From assembly GCA_022925895.1 (NCBI GenBank), contig JAKSYS010000695.1:1-32652 (forward strand): 32,652 nucleotides of DNA. Reading direction: 5' to 3'. The stretch's first letter is position 1; the number at the start of each line of letters is the position of its first letter. Under the pieces are notes generated by a model. That model was given only the letters and a program-made list of their open reading frames with translations. It was not told the origin of the DNA and made no database searches. A program made the position numbers and the translations under genes. Positions 11,098 to 20,870 of the stretch are shown here, one piece after another. The stretch is from Fragilaria crotonensis. Its lineage: Eukaryota; Bacillariophyta; Fragilariophyceae; Fragilariales; Fragilariaceae.

Positions 11098-14000
11098 GAC
11101 AAAACTCTCTCACAGGTCCTTGAACAAGCACAGAGGAACGCGCAGAAGTGGAATGATCTTCTCTATACTAGCGGCGGTGCACTGGAACTTTCAAAATGTT
11201 CTTGTCACATCTTGCACTGGTGGTTCTCGGCACAAGGATCCCCAGTTCTCGCACCCAAAACATCAACTCATCAAGAGTTTTTGACGGTACACGATAAAAC
11301 AACAGCAAGAGATCATGATTTGGAGCTCCTTTCTCCATATCAAGCGCATAAAACACTGGGACATTTCAAAGATCCTGCGGGTACCCAAAAAGAACAATAC
11401 AGAAGACTGCACTCCAAAAGTGAAAACTTAACGTCTTTTCTTTGGCGATGTCCCTTGACCAGATTAGAAGCGTGGACATTCTACTATGCCTGCTATCTTC
11501 CCAGTGTGAGTTACCCGCTTTCATGTTCGACATTATCATATAAACAGCTAGATCAAGTTCAACGGCGCGCGATGTCTATCATCGTTCCGAGATGCGGATT
11601 CAATCGTCATACAAAAAGAGAAGTCTTGTACGGACCAATAGAATTGGGAGGCGCAAACTTCAGACATCTCTACGTTGAACAAGGAATCGGACAGGTGGGA
11701 TTGTTTATAAGGAATTGGCGACAACAGTCAATAGCAGGGCGCCTGTTACGAATTGCGGTTGGATGGTTTCAATTCCAAGTCGGTACGTCATACTCCTTTT
11801 TGGAGAACGTTGATAAACCCTTGCCACACCTTGAATCGAAGTGGCTCCGGTCTCTTCGAGAGTTCTTAGCACATATCAACTCGTATCTACAACTCGACAA
11901 TGCGGGTATTCCCAAACTGCAACGGCATCACGATACACATATCATGGACGGGATATTATCATCTGGGCAATTCACGGCAGCGGAGGTTAGGCGCCTAAAT
12001 TATTGTCGGTTGTACCTCAAGGCACAAACAATTTCCGATTTGACAGATGTTTCAGGTACGCGATTAGATCCCTCAAAGCTGATCGGCCAGCCGGCAATCA
12101 CTAGCAGCAATACATATGGCATCCACATCAATCAAGATAGACCATCGGAGCTGGAATGGAAACTTTGGCGCAAGGCGAATGGAATATGGAGCAACGAACG
12201 TGGTGAACTACACCAATCACTCGGACCTTGGCTTTCTTCGATTAAAGAGCATCGTCAACAACATTATGCATACCAGTATAAACGACAACTATGGGTCCGA
12301 GATAATGACCAATATCAAATATGTACACGTCGGAACGGAGAGCGCGAAACGTACTACAGTATTGGCAATACTTGTTTTTGGCATGATATCGCAGCTGAAA
12401 GTTGCCCAGTCGAAGTCACCAGGACTTCGGCGGGCGCGTGGCGAATAACAGCGCAAACAACAATTGCGCTCATTCATCGGACGATTTTTCCGGCGACCTT
12501 TGATGAATACGTCTCAAGCCTTGCACCGTGGGAAACAGAACTACTTATGCACATTGAATTTTCTGAAGATCCTTTTTCCGTTAGTGATGCCCTCTCGCAT
12601 GGAGTACGAGGGGTTAGCGATGGATCAGTATGGTTAAAACAGACGGGCGCGTATGGATGGGCCATTAGCACCGACATTGGGGAGCGAGCGGTCGAAGGCA
12701 TGGGACCGGCACCAGGTGCAAATCCTAATTCATATCGCTCGGAAGCATATGGTATGCTCGCAATGCTGAGCTTCTTGAAGAGATTGGCAGAATTCACGTA
12801 CAAACACGAACCATGGCATGGTGTTATTGCTACTGACAGCCTTAGTCTGATCGATACAATCTTGGGAGTGACACGGAACGAATTTGGGGTGGCAAATCTA
12901 GATTCTCTCGAAGTGGAACCAGTCCAGCTTCCATTAGACCCACTCAGTCCAGAGTGGGATTTGGTGGTGAACATTCGGCGACTGCTTCACGAACTACCTG
13001 GTTTAAAGCTCAAGCACGTTAAAGGCCATCAAGATCGAGGAGTGGAGTACAGACGACTTAGTCTATTGGCTCAGCTTAACGTCGATGCGGACGCGTTAGC
13101 AAATAGATTCCAGCGGGAACATGGCGCAATCCGACCTTACGTGACTCTGACAGACGACGCCGGAGTTCATTTGGTTACACCCAAAGGCAGTATCACTTCA
13201 AATTACAAGAAGGCAATCCGTTATCAAGCAACTTACGGGCCATTACTGCGGTACATACAGGAGCGGAACAAGTGGACACCTTCAATAACAGAGCGGATTA
13301 ATTGGCAGGCGCACGGGCATAGCCTCAAGAAACGGATGGTGAGACGCGACCACTACGTGAAACTGGTTCATGGAATTCTACCTACAAATCACCACTTACA
13401 CCGACATGATCCGAACCGGAGAGGTTGTCCGATTTGTAGTCACCGAGATGAAGATTGGGCACACATCCTTCGGTGCCGACACACAACTCGCGCTGGGTGG
13501 AGAACCCGCATGTTGGCTTCTCTTAGAGCAACATGCGTGAAATGGAAAACGCGACCACGTCTTCAAACCATTCTCCTCGACGGACTTCAGGGATGGCTAG
13601 AGTGTGAAGATCCCGATGGTTATCAGTTGGCAGATTCGTTATATGAGGACGAGTTCACAGGCTTGATTGCTCAACAAAACAAAATTGGTTGGCATCAAGT
13701 TTTTTTGGGTCGTTTCAATGAAAAATGGAGCGAAATGCAAGACGTTTATTATACGACGAGACCCACTTACAATCCGAAGAAGTGTCGGACAGGATTACAC
13801 TGGCAAGTAGCTATTATCGGAAATATCTGGGACCAATGGTACTTGTTATGGGAGCAACGAAACCAGGACGTTCATGGTGCGGATGCTAGACTTATGGCTC
13901 AAACAGAGCGACGGAACGCATTGCGGACTTTACGTGAGATATATGCACTACGAGAGCATTATGAGCCATCAGCACGCGAATTGCTGATGGCCGACATCCG

Positions 14001-14151
14001 AGATCATGAGGCGCGATCAACGTGGCACCTTAAATCTTGGTTAGCTATTAACCAGCCTATCTTGCGAGCAAGTTTTCAACGTGCACGGAAATTGGCAATA
14101 TCAGGTGTGAGGTCGCTACGGTCGTATTGGCCAAGCACTTCAACGAACTAG
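11098..14151 (+). CDS. LINE A ORF2, C-terminal part: RT thumb, RNase H, zinc knuckle
   Basis: This is the remaining 1,017 codons of LINE A ORF2, in exact phase with 1481-4435. Together they give about 2,002 residues. The open frame extends upstream to 11017, but those codons are LINE B antisense and the target repeat. It opens with the RT thumb (SGGALELSKCS). RNase H follows: SDGSVWL near 12615, SEAYG near 12740, ATDSLSL near 12830, then VKGHQ and NVDADALA near 13080, a full acidic set. A C-x2-C, H-x4-C knuckle (CPICSHRDEDWAHILRC) lies at about 13425-13475. A conserved tryptophan-rich tail (IGWHQVFLGRFNEKW) has its counterpart in LINE B (IGWHNALKGYLSVEW). RNase H would remove the RNA strand; the knuckle probably binds nucleic acid. 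Confidence 0.9.
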   Translation, partial: DKTLSQVLEQAQRNAQKWNDLLYTSGGALELSKCSCHILHWWFSAQGSPVLAPKTSTHQEFLTVHDKTTARDHDLELLSPYQAHKTLGHFKDPAGTQKEQYRRLHSKSENLTSFLWRCPLTRLEAWTFYYACYLPSVSYPLSCSTLSYKQLDQVQRRAMSIIVPRCGFNRHTKREVLYGPIELGGANFRHLYVEQGIGQVGLFIRNWRQQSIAGRLLRIAVGWFQFQVGTSYSFLENVDKPLPHLESKWLRSLREFLAHINSYLQLDNAGIPKLQRHHDTHIMDGILSSGQFTAAEVRRLNYCRLYLKAQTISDLTDVSGTRLDPSKLIGQPAITSSNTYGIHINQDRPSELEWKLWRKANGIWSNERGELHQSLGPWLSSIKEHRQQHYAYQYKRQLWVRDNDQYQICTRRNGERETYYSIGNTCFWHDIAAESCPVEVTRTSAGAWRITAQTTIALIHRTIFPATFDEYVSSLAPWETELLMHIEFSEDPFSVSDALSHGVRGVSDGSVWLKQTGAYGWAISTDIGERAVEGMGPAPGANPNSYRSEAYGMLAMLSFLKRLAEFTYKHEPWHGVIATDSLSLIDTILGVTRNEFGVANLDSLEVEPVQLPLDPLSPEWDLVVNIRRLLHELPGLKLKHVKGHQDRGVEYRRLSLLAQLNVDADALANRFQREHGAIRPYVTLTDDAGVHLVTPKGSITSNYKKAIRYQATYGPLLRYIQERNKWTPSITERINWQAHGHSLKKRMVRRDHYVKLVHGILPTNHHLHRHDPNRRGCPICSHRDEDWAHILRCRHTTRAGWRTRMLASLRATCVKWKTRPRLQTILLDGLQGWLECEDPDGYQLADSLYEDEFTGLIAQQNKIGWHQVFLGRFNEKWSEMQDVYYTTRPTYNPKKCRTGLHWQVAIIGNIWDQWYLLWEQRNQDVHGADARLMAQTERRNALRTLREIYALREHYEPSARELLMADIRDHEARSTWHLKSWLAINQPILRASFQRARKLAISGVRSLRSYWPSTSTN

Positions 14152-14258
14152 GGAAGGCAACAAATATTACGTGAAGTCCTGCTATACAAAGCACGGGTTT
14201 CACCGTACGGGTCGAATGTCTGTATCTCCAGGACATAGCGGTAGTACGTTAAATAGAG
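14152..14258 (+). other. 3' UTR and 3' end of LINE A; junction with transposase
   Basis: About 105 bp with no coding sequence lie between the ORF2 stop and the first transposase-like codons. The stretch ends GAGTTGAGGTTTTTTTTATT, recalling the LINE B tail (AGGTTTTATATA). The exact end of A cannot be set, because its 5' target-site duplication is outside the window. Confidence 0.5.
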
Positions 14259-15916
14259 TTGAGGTTTTTTTTATTTGTTATACAGGATATGCAAGAAGGT
14301 GATGCCCTTTGCGGTCGTTATGGCCCCCACACGCCGCAGGTGCAACGCCATTGTCGATCATGCAATGTCACTTATGAAGATTTAGATTCTCCCTATTTCA
14401 CATGTCGTTACTTGCTTGCCGAACCAATGGCAATGATTGCTGCCAGTGACAACAAGGCAATTCGCGTTAGGTGGTCACAACATGCAGTGCACAATGCCTT
14501 CCAAGATGAAGTGCTTGCTGATCATGTACGCGGTATCTTTGGTGCAACTCCTGTGGAAACCATGCATGCCTTTCGCAAAGGTTTAATTGAGCACGTTACC
14601 TTTTTGGTGTTAGAAAATGTTCCTGCTTCTCGCAAAGCCGCTCTGGACAATCTTGCAATTCAATTTCATCAGCGACACCGTCAAACGTACCGCTCACGAT
14701 ATCCGGCTACCGACTTTAGTCGTGGTGTGACCAATCTAACAAAAGTAACTGCGCGCGAACGCCTTGGTTTGGTTTTCCTGTTTGTCATATTGTCCCAATA
14801 TGATGAAGGCTGGGATATATTGGACGAAACGTTTGAGCGCCGAAGCATTGCTACTGTGAAAAACATTGTTGAAGTGTTCGAAGCACTTCTCTGTTTTGAT
14901 GCCTGGCTTATGCAAGACAGATTTTGGGATACTTCAAACAGCACAAACGCAATTCAATCTGCACGTTCGTCAATAGAAGCGTTATTACGGTTGTGTAAAA
15001 CCAACATCCCTGCATTGAAGGAAAATTGTTGGAAATTTCCAAAGTTTCATGAATTGTTGCACATTGTTGATGACATCGAACGATTTGGGGCACCACGAAA
15101 CTTTAATGCCGAACGACCAGAATCGCTATTGATTTATGCTGCCAAACGTCCTGGACGTCGGGCTCAAAAACGACATGCAGGAATTATGTATGAACTGCAA
15201 TCTGCACAACGCCTTGCGGACTCCCATATCATTAATTTGGTTCACACACGTATCTGGGGTGACAACCAAGATCTCGATGAATCAAGCGACTCCGACGAAA
15301 ACAGCGATGATGATGACGACACAACCGAATCTGCCATTTTGCAAACGTCTGGCCACGCCACTTTTGCGACCGTGACGTGCGTCGTTGAAGGGTCTTGCGA
15401 TATTGCTCCGCAATGCAAAGTGGTATGGCATAGCTGTACTGACCTTCAACGGATGCGGTTGCCAACAGCATTGCTCGAGTTTCTGATTAACATTTTGGTC
15501 TTCATGTCCGCATTGCAACTGAATATGTGCGGCACATTTATACTTTTCGATGTCATCCTGCCTACCAATCTGGCGGAGCTGTCTACGATTGGATGAATGT
15601 CCAGTTCAATGATGATAGTATTTGTCCTTGTCGATTAGCTGCCGTTGTTGTATTGGATGACGATCCAAACAACCCTGAACGATTTGCTTTGGTTGTTCAG
15701 GCAGCTATGAAACGGTCGCACATTGATTCCGTTTTATTTACAGAATGGAGTTGGTCAAGCACCTACCTGACCATATCGCCCAACGCAATTGATTCCCCTT
15801 GTTTTGTGGTTTCCATTAAGGATGATGATTCAAAAGTTTTGGTAACAAAACCGTATGACGAGTGGCCCGCCCAGTTTACCACTCTCCATCACTATCCATC
15901 ACAGAATTCAACTTAA
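14259..15916 (+). pseudogene. DNA-transposon transposase, C-terminal part (Tnp2/CACTA- or Plavaka-like), frameshifted
   Basis: The protein would catalyse cut-and-paste movement. The visible part starts RFFLFVIQDMQEGDALCGRYG, followed by QRHCRSCNV, the Asp plus CxxC-type pattern typical of Tnp2/Plavaka-like transposases (gD....CG....CR.C). A long helical region follows, then NFNAERPES and KRPGRRAQKR near 15100-15175, an acidic serine stretch, and a C-terminal module (FRCHPAYQSGGAVYDWMNVQF, about 15547-15610). The frame changes near 15488-15492: the upstream frame is open to 15596 but its end is out of register, while the second frame carries CHPAYQ onward to 15916. One base seems lost. The N-terminal half is absent; LINE A abuts the first homologous residues, so the missing part is probably left of the window. 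The superfamily assignment is tentative. Confidence 0.55.
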
Positions 15917-16010
15917 ATTAATAAGATCAGAAATTAAATGTCAAACTTAATGTAAAGCAATCAAATGTATGTCATACGTAATGTAAATCATTCACATAGA
16001 TTGTAGTTCC
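15917..16010. other. Convergent intergenic spacer
   Basis: This 94-bp AT-rich stretch separates the stops of the transposase (+) and the companion gene (-). It holds two similar segments (ATGTAAAGCAATC, ATGTAAATCATTC), presumably overlapping 3' UTRs. No gene is seen. Confidence 0.5.
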
Positions 16011-19000
16011 TCATGCAAGCGTCATCAGATCAAGTTTGTGCTTTTTTGTCCCTTTGTACCTTAGGAAATATCCACGGCGAACAAATGAACTCTTCACTTC
16101 TGCTGTTGAAGTGCAATAATCAAGTGCCTCTTGGCACAACGGGAGTGCAACCACTTCATTTGCGTCATACACAAATCCTCCATGAATTGTTACCGCATGA
16201 GAACAATTGCCGTCAGATGCCAACAAGACACCAACCAAAATATGGCTCATCCAATAGATCTTTCTGCCAATCAAAACTTTTAGGTATCCTTTCAATAACA
16301 ATCCACTTAGGTAGAATATTCCTTGCACGCAGCATCACGCAATCAAGAGCATCAACGACAGCACCTTTCAAGATTTCCTCACCATAGAAATCTATTTCTG
16401 CTGCTTCTTTCTCAAATCCAAGTGAGTGAAGAGCTGAAGCTAACGATTTCGACACGCACAAATCCTTGCCATCCTTCTGTGTGAAGCGTACGGTCGGGGC
16501 ACCAGGAACCTCCAAATGAGGATGCAGATGCAGATGAGAATGTTTAAAATCTCCAACTGGAACATCCACGAAACCTCTCTTCGAACTCTTAAGTTCATTA
16601 GCAAAGGCGTCACCGAAATTTTTTGACGAAAGTCTCGTCAAGGTCTGTTTCTTTCCCATTGTTCATTCTGCCGACCCACTTTTCTTTTATATTGATCGTT
16701 CTGCGAGGCACTTCTTCGTCATCTTCTTCTTCGTCCAAGATTGTTCCTTTAAAGGTTTTGCCCGTCTTTTTCTTGTATGCCAGACGAATCGCTCTAGCTC
16801 TACTTGAACGTCTATTCTGCTTCTCTCTCAAATACTTTGTCATTGCCTCACTGTCAATGACGCGCATCTGTCGAGGTCCAGTGTAACGCACACGAACAAT
16901 TTTTTGTTTTCCGATCCTCACCTCGATGTCCCGCGGAGCTTGTATCCAAGTATTGTCAAGGCGCATATTAATAATATGTTGAACATCTTCTTCGGAAAAT
17001 TCATCACGGACCCAAGCTTCATCCACCTGCATTTCCTCTTCCTGTTCTATAAAATTATCTTTGTTGTCCGGATCAACATCATAAAATACCAAACGTGCCT
17101 TGAAAGTGTTGGTTCTGCTCACGTATTTGAGACCTTTTACCATGGAACGCCTGGTAAACATAAACTCTTTGGTAAGCTTCTTCTTGAATGTGGCTCGTTC
17201 ATCCTTCAATGCCTTTATAAGAGTGCGTATCCACTGTTGTTCCTTTTCGGTATTGTCGGGGTTTGTAGTTGCGCTACCCACGTAGATATTAGGTTCTTAT
17301 GCTTTTCCTCGGAATCCCACCCCCAAGCCTCAAAACTATCAGAAATGAATTGCTGGAGCTCACGTTCGTAGTCGGCATCGCGTTTCACCATAGGCTCTTC
17401 TTCCTCATGGTTGGTCCGATACTTGTCTTGGAAGCTTTTAATAGATTTCAAAGATTGGGTGCATATCTTCTTTCTCAATGAAGCCTCGTACTCTGCTTCC
17501 ATCGCGTCAAGTTTTTCCTCTTCCTCAACTTGCTTTTTGCGGGCATTTCTTGCTCTTTTCTTTTGATTCTCTGTTAAAGATTTGAATACCTCGTTATCAT
17601 CAGAGTCAAGTCTCAATCTTTTGATCCAATCCACTTTTGCCTCTGAAGGCCGCTTGGGTATTCGCAGACGTTTGGGATCGAAAGATTTCAAATACTTTAC
17701 TGTCACCTTGTTAGGATCGTCCGCAGTAGTTTCATGACATGGCGGGGACACGGCAGAAGTTTCATCACTGGCTCTGGTAGCATCTTGCTTTTCACCCAAA
17801 CCATTCGTGACTTCTATTGTTGCGAAAATATCATGATTTTCATCTTGGTTGTCACGCATAACATTATCACCGAATTCATTTGGGACTTCCATGCCTGCAT
17901 GGACATCTCTAATTTCAGCTGTGACATCATCACCTAATTCATTGATGGCTGAAAATGTTGCTGTTTGAACAGCAACATTTTCAGCAACGGGAATGGCATT
18001 GACTTGGCTTTGGGTTACGAACGCAAACCTGACAACCCCGATTTCTGGTTTCTTGTCTTCGCTTTTACGAAAAGCTGAGTCGTTACTGGCCCCGTCGACA
18101 TTGCTTGAATTTGCGTCTTGAAATTCTTGTTCATCATCTGTATCTTGTAACACAAAGTCTGATTCATTATTCGTATCAGATCCCTGCACATGAGCAGATG
18201 GTGTTGTAATGTCCATGACAAGTTCCTCACGTCGTGCTTGAGTCATTTTGGTTGGTGTGGTCAAATCCACAACACTTCCTACCATAACGAAAGGTTGATT
18301 GGTTGGAGGTGCTTGTTCAGCCTGCCGAAGCACGAGAGCAGCTTTCTCCTTGGTCTCTTTCGAGATAATTCGTTTTTTACCACGAGGCCACGAAAGTAAG
18401 TCCATGGTGGAAACATACGCAATGTCCGGTTCATTTTTCTTGTCCAGCATGTATGGACCTCCAACGAATTGAAACTCAGCCATTCGATCAAACAAGGTAA
18501 ACCACTGCTCTCTAACTGTCGAAAGGTAATCTTTCTCCTTTTTCTTTTTCGATCCAATAGCATCATCATGACCTGGAAGCTTCTTCATGATGCTAACCGG
18601 CATGTGACAAAAAACCTCACCACTGCTTTCACAACGATATGTTGGCATGTTTGCTCTCGAAAATAGATCATCAAACAAGAAGTCTTCGTTTCGAGGGAGA
18701 AATTCCCGGAACAGAATTCCAATTGTTGCACAGACACCAACACCACAATTGTAGCCGTCCTTCTGCAATGGGAAGTATCCATCTTCGTGACGCGCAGTGC
18801 CGGGAAAAAATCGGTCCCTAACATGTCTCCTTCGGTATTTGACCCAAAAGGTTCAATGAATGAAATTCGTTGACTTCCCAGGTTCGATTTCATGTGAATT
18901 TCATAAGAAGCACACAAGTTTAAAAACCAAATAACTCCTTGGTCTAACAAAACCTTGCGTGTACCATCATTGCGCAACGAGCAATACCGAAAGAAGCAAG

Positions 19001-20870
19001 GTCGCAGAACTGTTCCTGTGTTTGATGAGGAGTTGGTTTGTTCTTTGCTTTCGAAAATGGAATCGGCGTTGAACACAAACGTGGCAGACCAATGGTCGCA
19101 ACCTTCACAAAATGGAAACACAATTATTCTTCGTTCAAGCAAACCAGGATTCCGACTGACCACTTTGACGAGAAGGTTGCTCATGTGATTATTGTAATTT
19201 GACAATGCATTGGCAACCTCATGTCCGAGTCTTTCTCTAACAACTGCGTTCACTTCGTCAGAAGAACGAATTCCATCGTCAAGAATTGCACGAAGCGTTG
19301 CGGCTTGCCTCAACAACTTCTTATAGGCAACGTATGAACCATAGGCAATCGATATGCCTTCGCAAATACTAAACGGCACTACAAAAGCGGAATCTTCGTA
19401 CCGTCCGTCGAGCATCAAAGTTGCAACCATCAAATCCATTTCACTAGATGACATCCAAGTTGTGCCTTCAGAGTGGCTATGTATGATCCTTCGCAATATC
19501 GATATGTGACCTTTGACTGGAAGAGATGTAGCAGGCACAGGATTTGCATAGGTTGGAGGTAGTAGTTCTTGTATGCGTGGAAGTCCTTTGAGAAGCTTTT
19601 CAATCAAAGAAATTGAATACGACAGTCGCGTCCCTTTCGGTCCAAAACTTGGTGGTGGATACTGACACCACATAGCTTTCAAGGGTATGTGAACATTTTC
19701 GTCCAGTTGCAGGCTTTCGTTCGTTGCTCCTGACATCACCAGAGATGCATCGTCATCAATTTCAATCATGCTTCGTAATTGTTGGTGGCGCAAGTGCATC
19801 AACTTAGTGGCGGATTGCCCAATTTGTTCAGGATCATCACCCCAAAATGAAAATGTAGATTGTCGACGGCCTCCCTTTTTCTTATTCGGTGGAACTGCAA
19901 AAAGGACATCTTGCAACTTCTTAGGAAGCAATGTGAAACCATCGTCGTGATTCGAATTCAGTCGTTGAAAGCCCAGCATACAGTAAAATCTGAATGCACC
20001 AGCTTCGTGGCATTGCAAAAGACTTCAATATTGCTCCATCTTGGAATGCTGCACATTGCTTGATAATGAGTATAAACATGAACTGGCCAATCCCTTGACG
20101 CCATGATGCAGCAATAGAAGGCATCGGATGTGTCCTGTCAGAAACTGCCAACCATGTTAGCATGACATCGGTCTCCATCAGTGTCTCTCTTATCAGCGTC
20201 ATCCAAAGACACAGATTTTGGAGCCGTAGCCGGAGATCTGGATCCTGAGGGCTTGAGTCATCATCTGCTTCATCAGGACATACGAACGATACGATGCAGC
20301 TGATACAACATGAATGTTTTTGCGTAAATATAATGTTGATTTGGGCAAGTCTTTGCTTCCAACTTTCGATGCCAATAACATAACTGTCGTATCCCGATTG
20401 AGCGACAGACCAATTTTGTAGGTGTTCTCCTCGTTTGCCTCAAAATTGGTTAAATAAAACTTTTTCGCAACAGCTGTAAAGAATTCGAGCTTCGCCGTAC
20501 TTTCAGGATTTTTCGTTTTATCAACACGAAAAACTGTTGCTCTGGGCTCGACCATAACGATATGGTAGAGCCACTTTGAGTTATCGCCGTCGCTTGGATC
20601 CAGAAAGCGCCACATTCGCAAGTCCGTGCCCCAACTTTTAAATCTTTCTAATTGCGTTTCGAACACGCCCACTCGACGTATCGTTTTAAAGCGTTGCACG
20701 ACACCTCGGAGAGAATGCTTTCCATCACTTGGCAATTTTTGTAGATCCAAGAGCCCATTGAAGCGGTACGCATCGGTGCGATATGTCCAAGAAGAAAGTG
20801 GCATGTTGCATGACAAACTTTGGGGCTCACCAGCTGCCAGACTGGATGAAGCAGCTGTGGATGATTCCAT
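16011..20870 (-). pseudogene. Transposon companion protein with Ulp1-like (C48) protease and a second papain-like Cys/His module; multiple frameshifts
   Basis: Reading right to left, about 1,620 codons are carried in overlapping frames with slips near 20205, 20018, 18805, 17290, 16621 and 16235. Start chosen: ATG at 20870 (MESSTAASS); ATG at 21053 is also in frame. The N-terminal third is unrecognised. The Ulp1/SUMO-protease core has GCDHWSATFVFN (His codon 19092-19094), FIEPFGSN (possible acidic residue) and LQKDGYNCGVGVC (Gln 18763-18765, Cys 18745-18747). A Glu/Lys-rich, coiled-coil-like region follows (near 17440-17600), then a basic segment. The C-terminus has DLCVSKSLASALHSLGF (Cys 16456-16458) and CSHAVTIHGGFVYDAN (His 16197-16199, Asp 16164-16166), resembling a papain-fold Cys-His-Asp set. 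Ulp1-type companions are known in several DNA-transposon superfamilies. The gene converges on the transposase. No GT-AG intron explains the slips, so this copy is probably decayed or mis-sequenced. Confidence 0.6.
17948..17985. repeat. 38-bp near-perfect palindrome inside the companion gene
   Basis: Two 18-bp arms (17948-17965 and 17968-17985) are exact reverse complements separated by TG. They lie inside the linker after the Ulp1 domain and encode part of VAENVAVQTATFSAIN on the minus strand. Confidence 0.9.

Larger units (their letters stand above)
1..14255 (+). mobile_element. LINE A: non-LTR retrotransposon (APE endonuclease, RT, RNase H), interrupted by LINE B
   Basis: The element has ORF1 (to 1484), ORF2 (1481-4435 resuming at 11098-14151) and a short 3' UTR. 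Its 5' end lies left of the window. The 3' boundary is set to about 14255 because transposase homology begins immediately after it; no poly(A) tail is visible. ORF2 has the order endonuclease, reverse transcriptase, RNase H, CCHC-like zinc knuckle, as in I/R1-like LINEs, but the clade cannot be fixed by eye. The only damage seen is a one-base frameshift in ORF1 near 165 and the 6.6-kb insertion of LINE B. It belongs to the same lineage as the LINE D fragment at the right end (shared residues PATYARG, DYAL, SDHR/TDHR context). Confidence 0.85.

Noticed and set aside
12474-12974. 166-codon minus-strand open frame opposite LINE A RNase H
   Set aside because: Low-information antisense shadow of a well-supported coding domain.
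16623-17371. Plus-strand frames of 61-155 codons
   Set aside because: Phe/Ser-rich shadows of the Lys/Glu-rich companion gene on the other strand.
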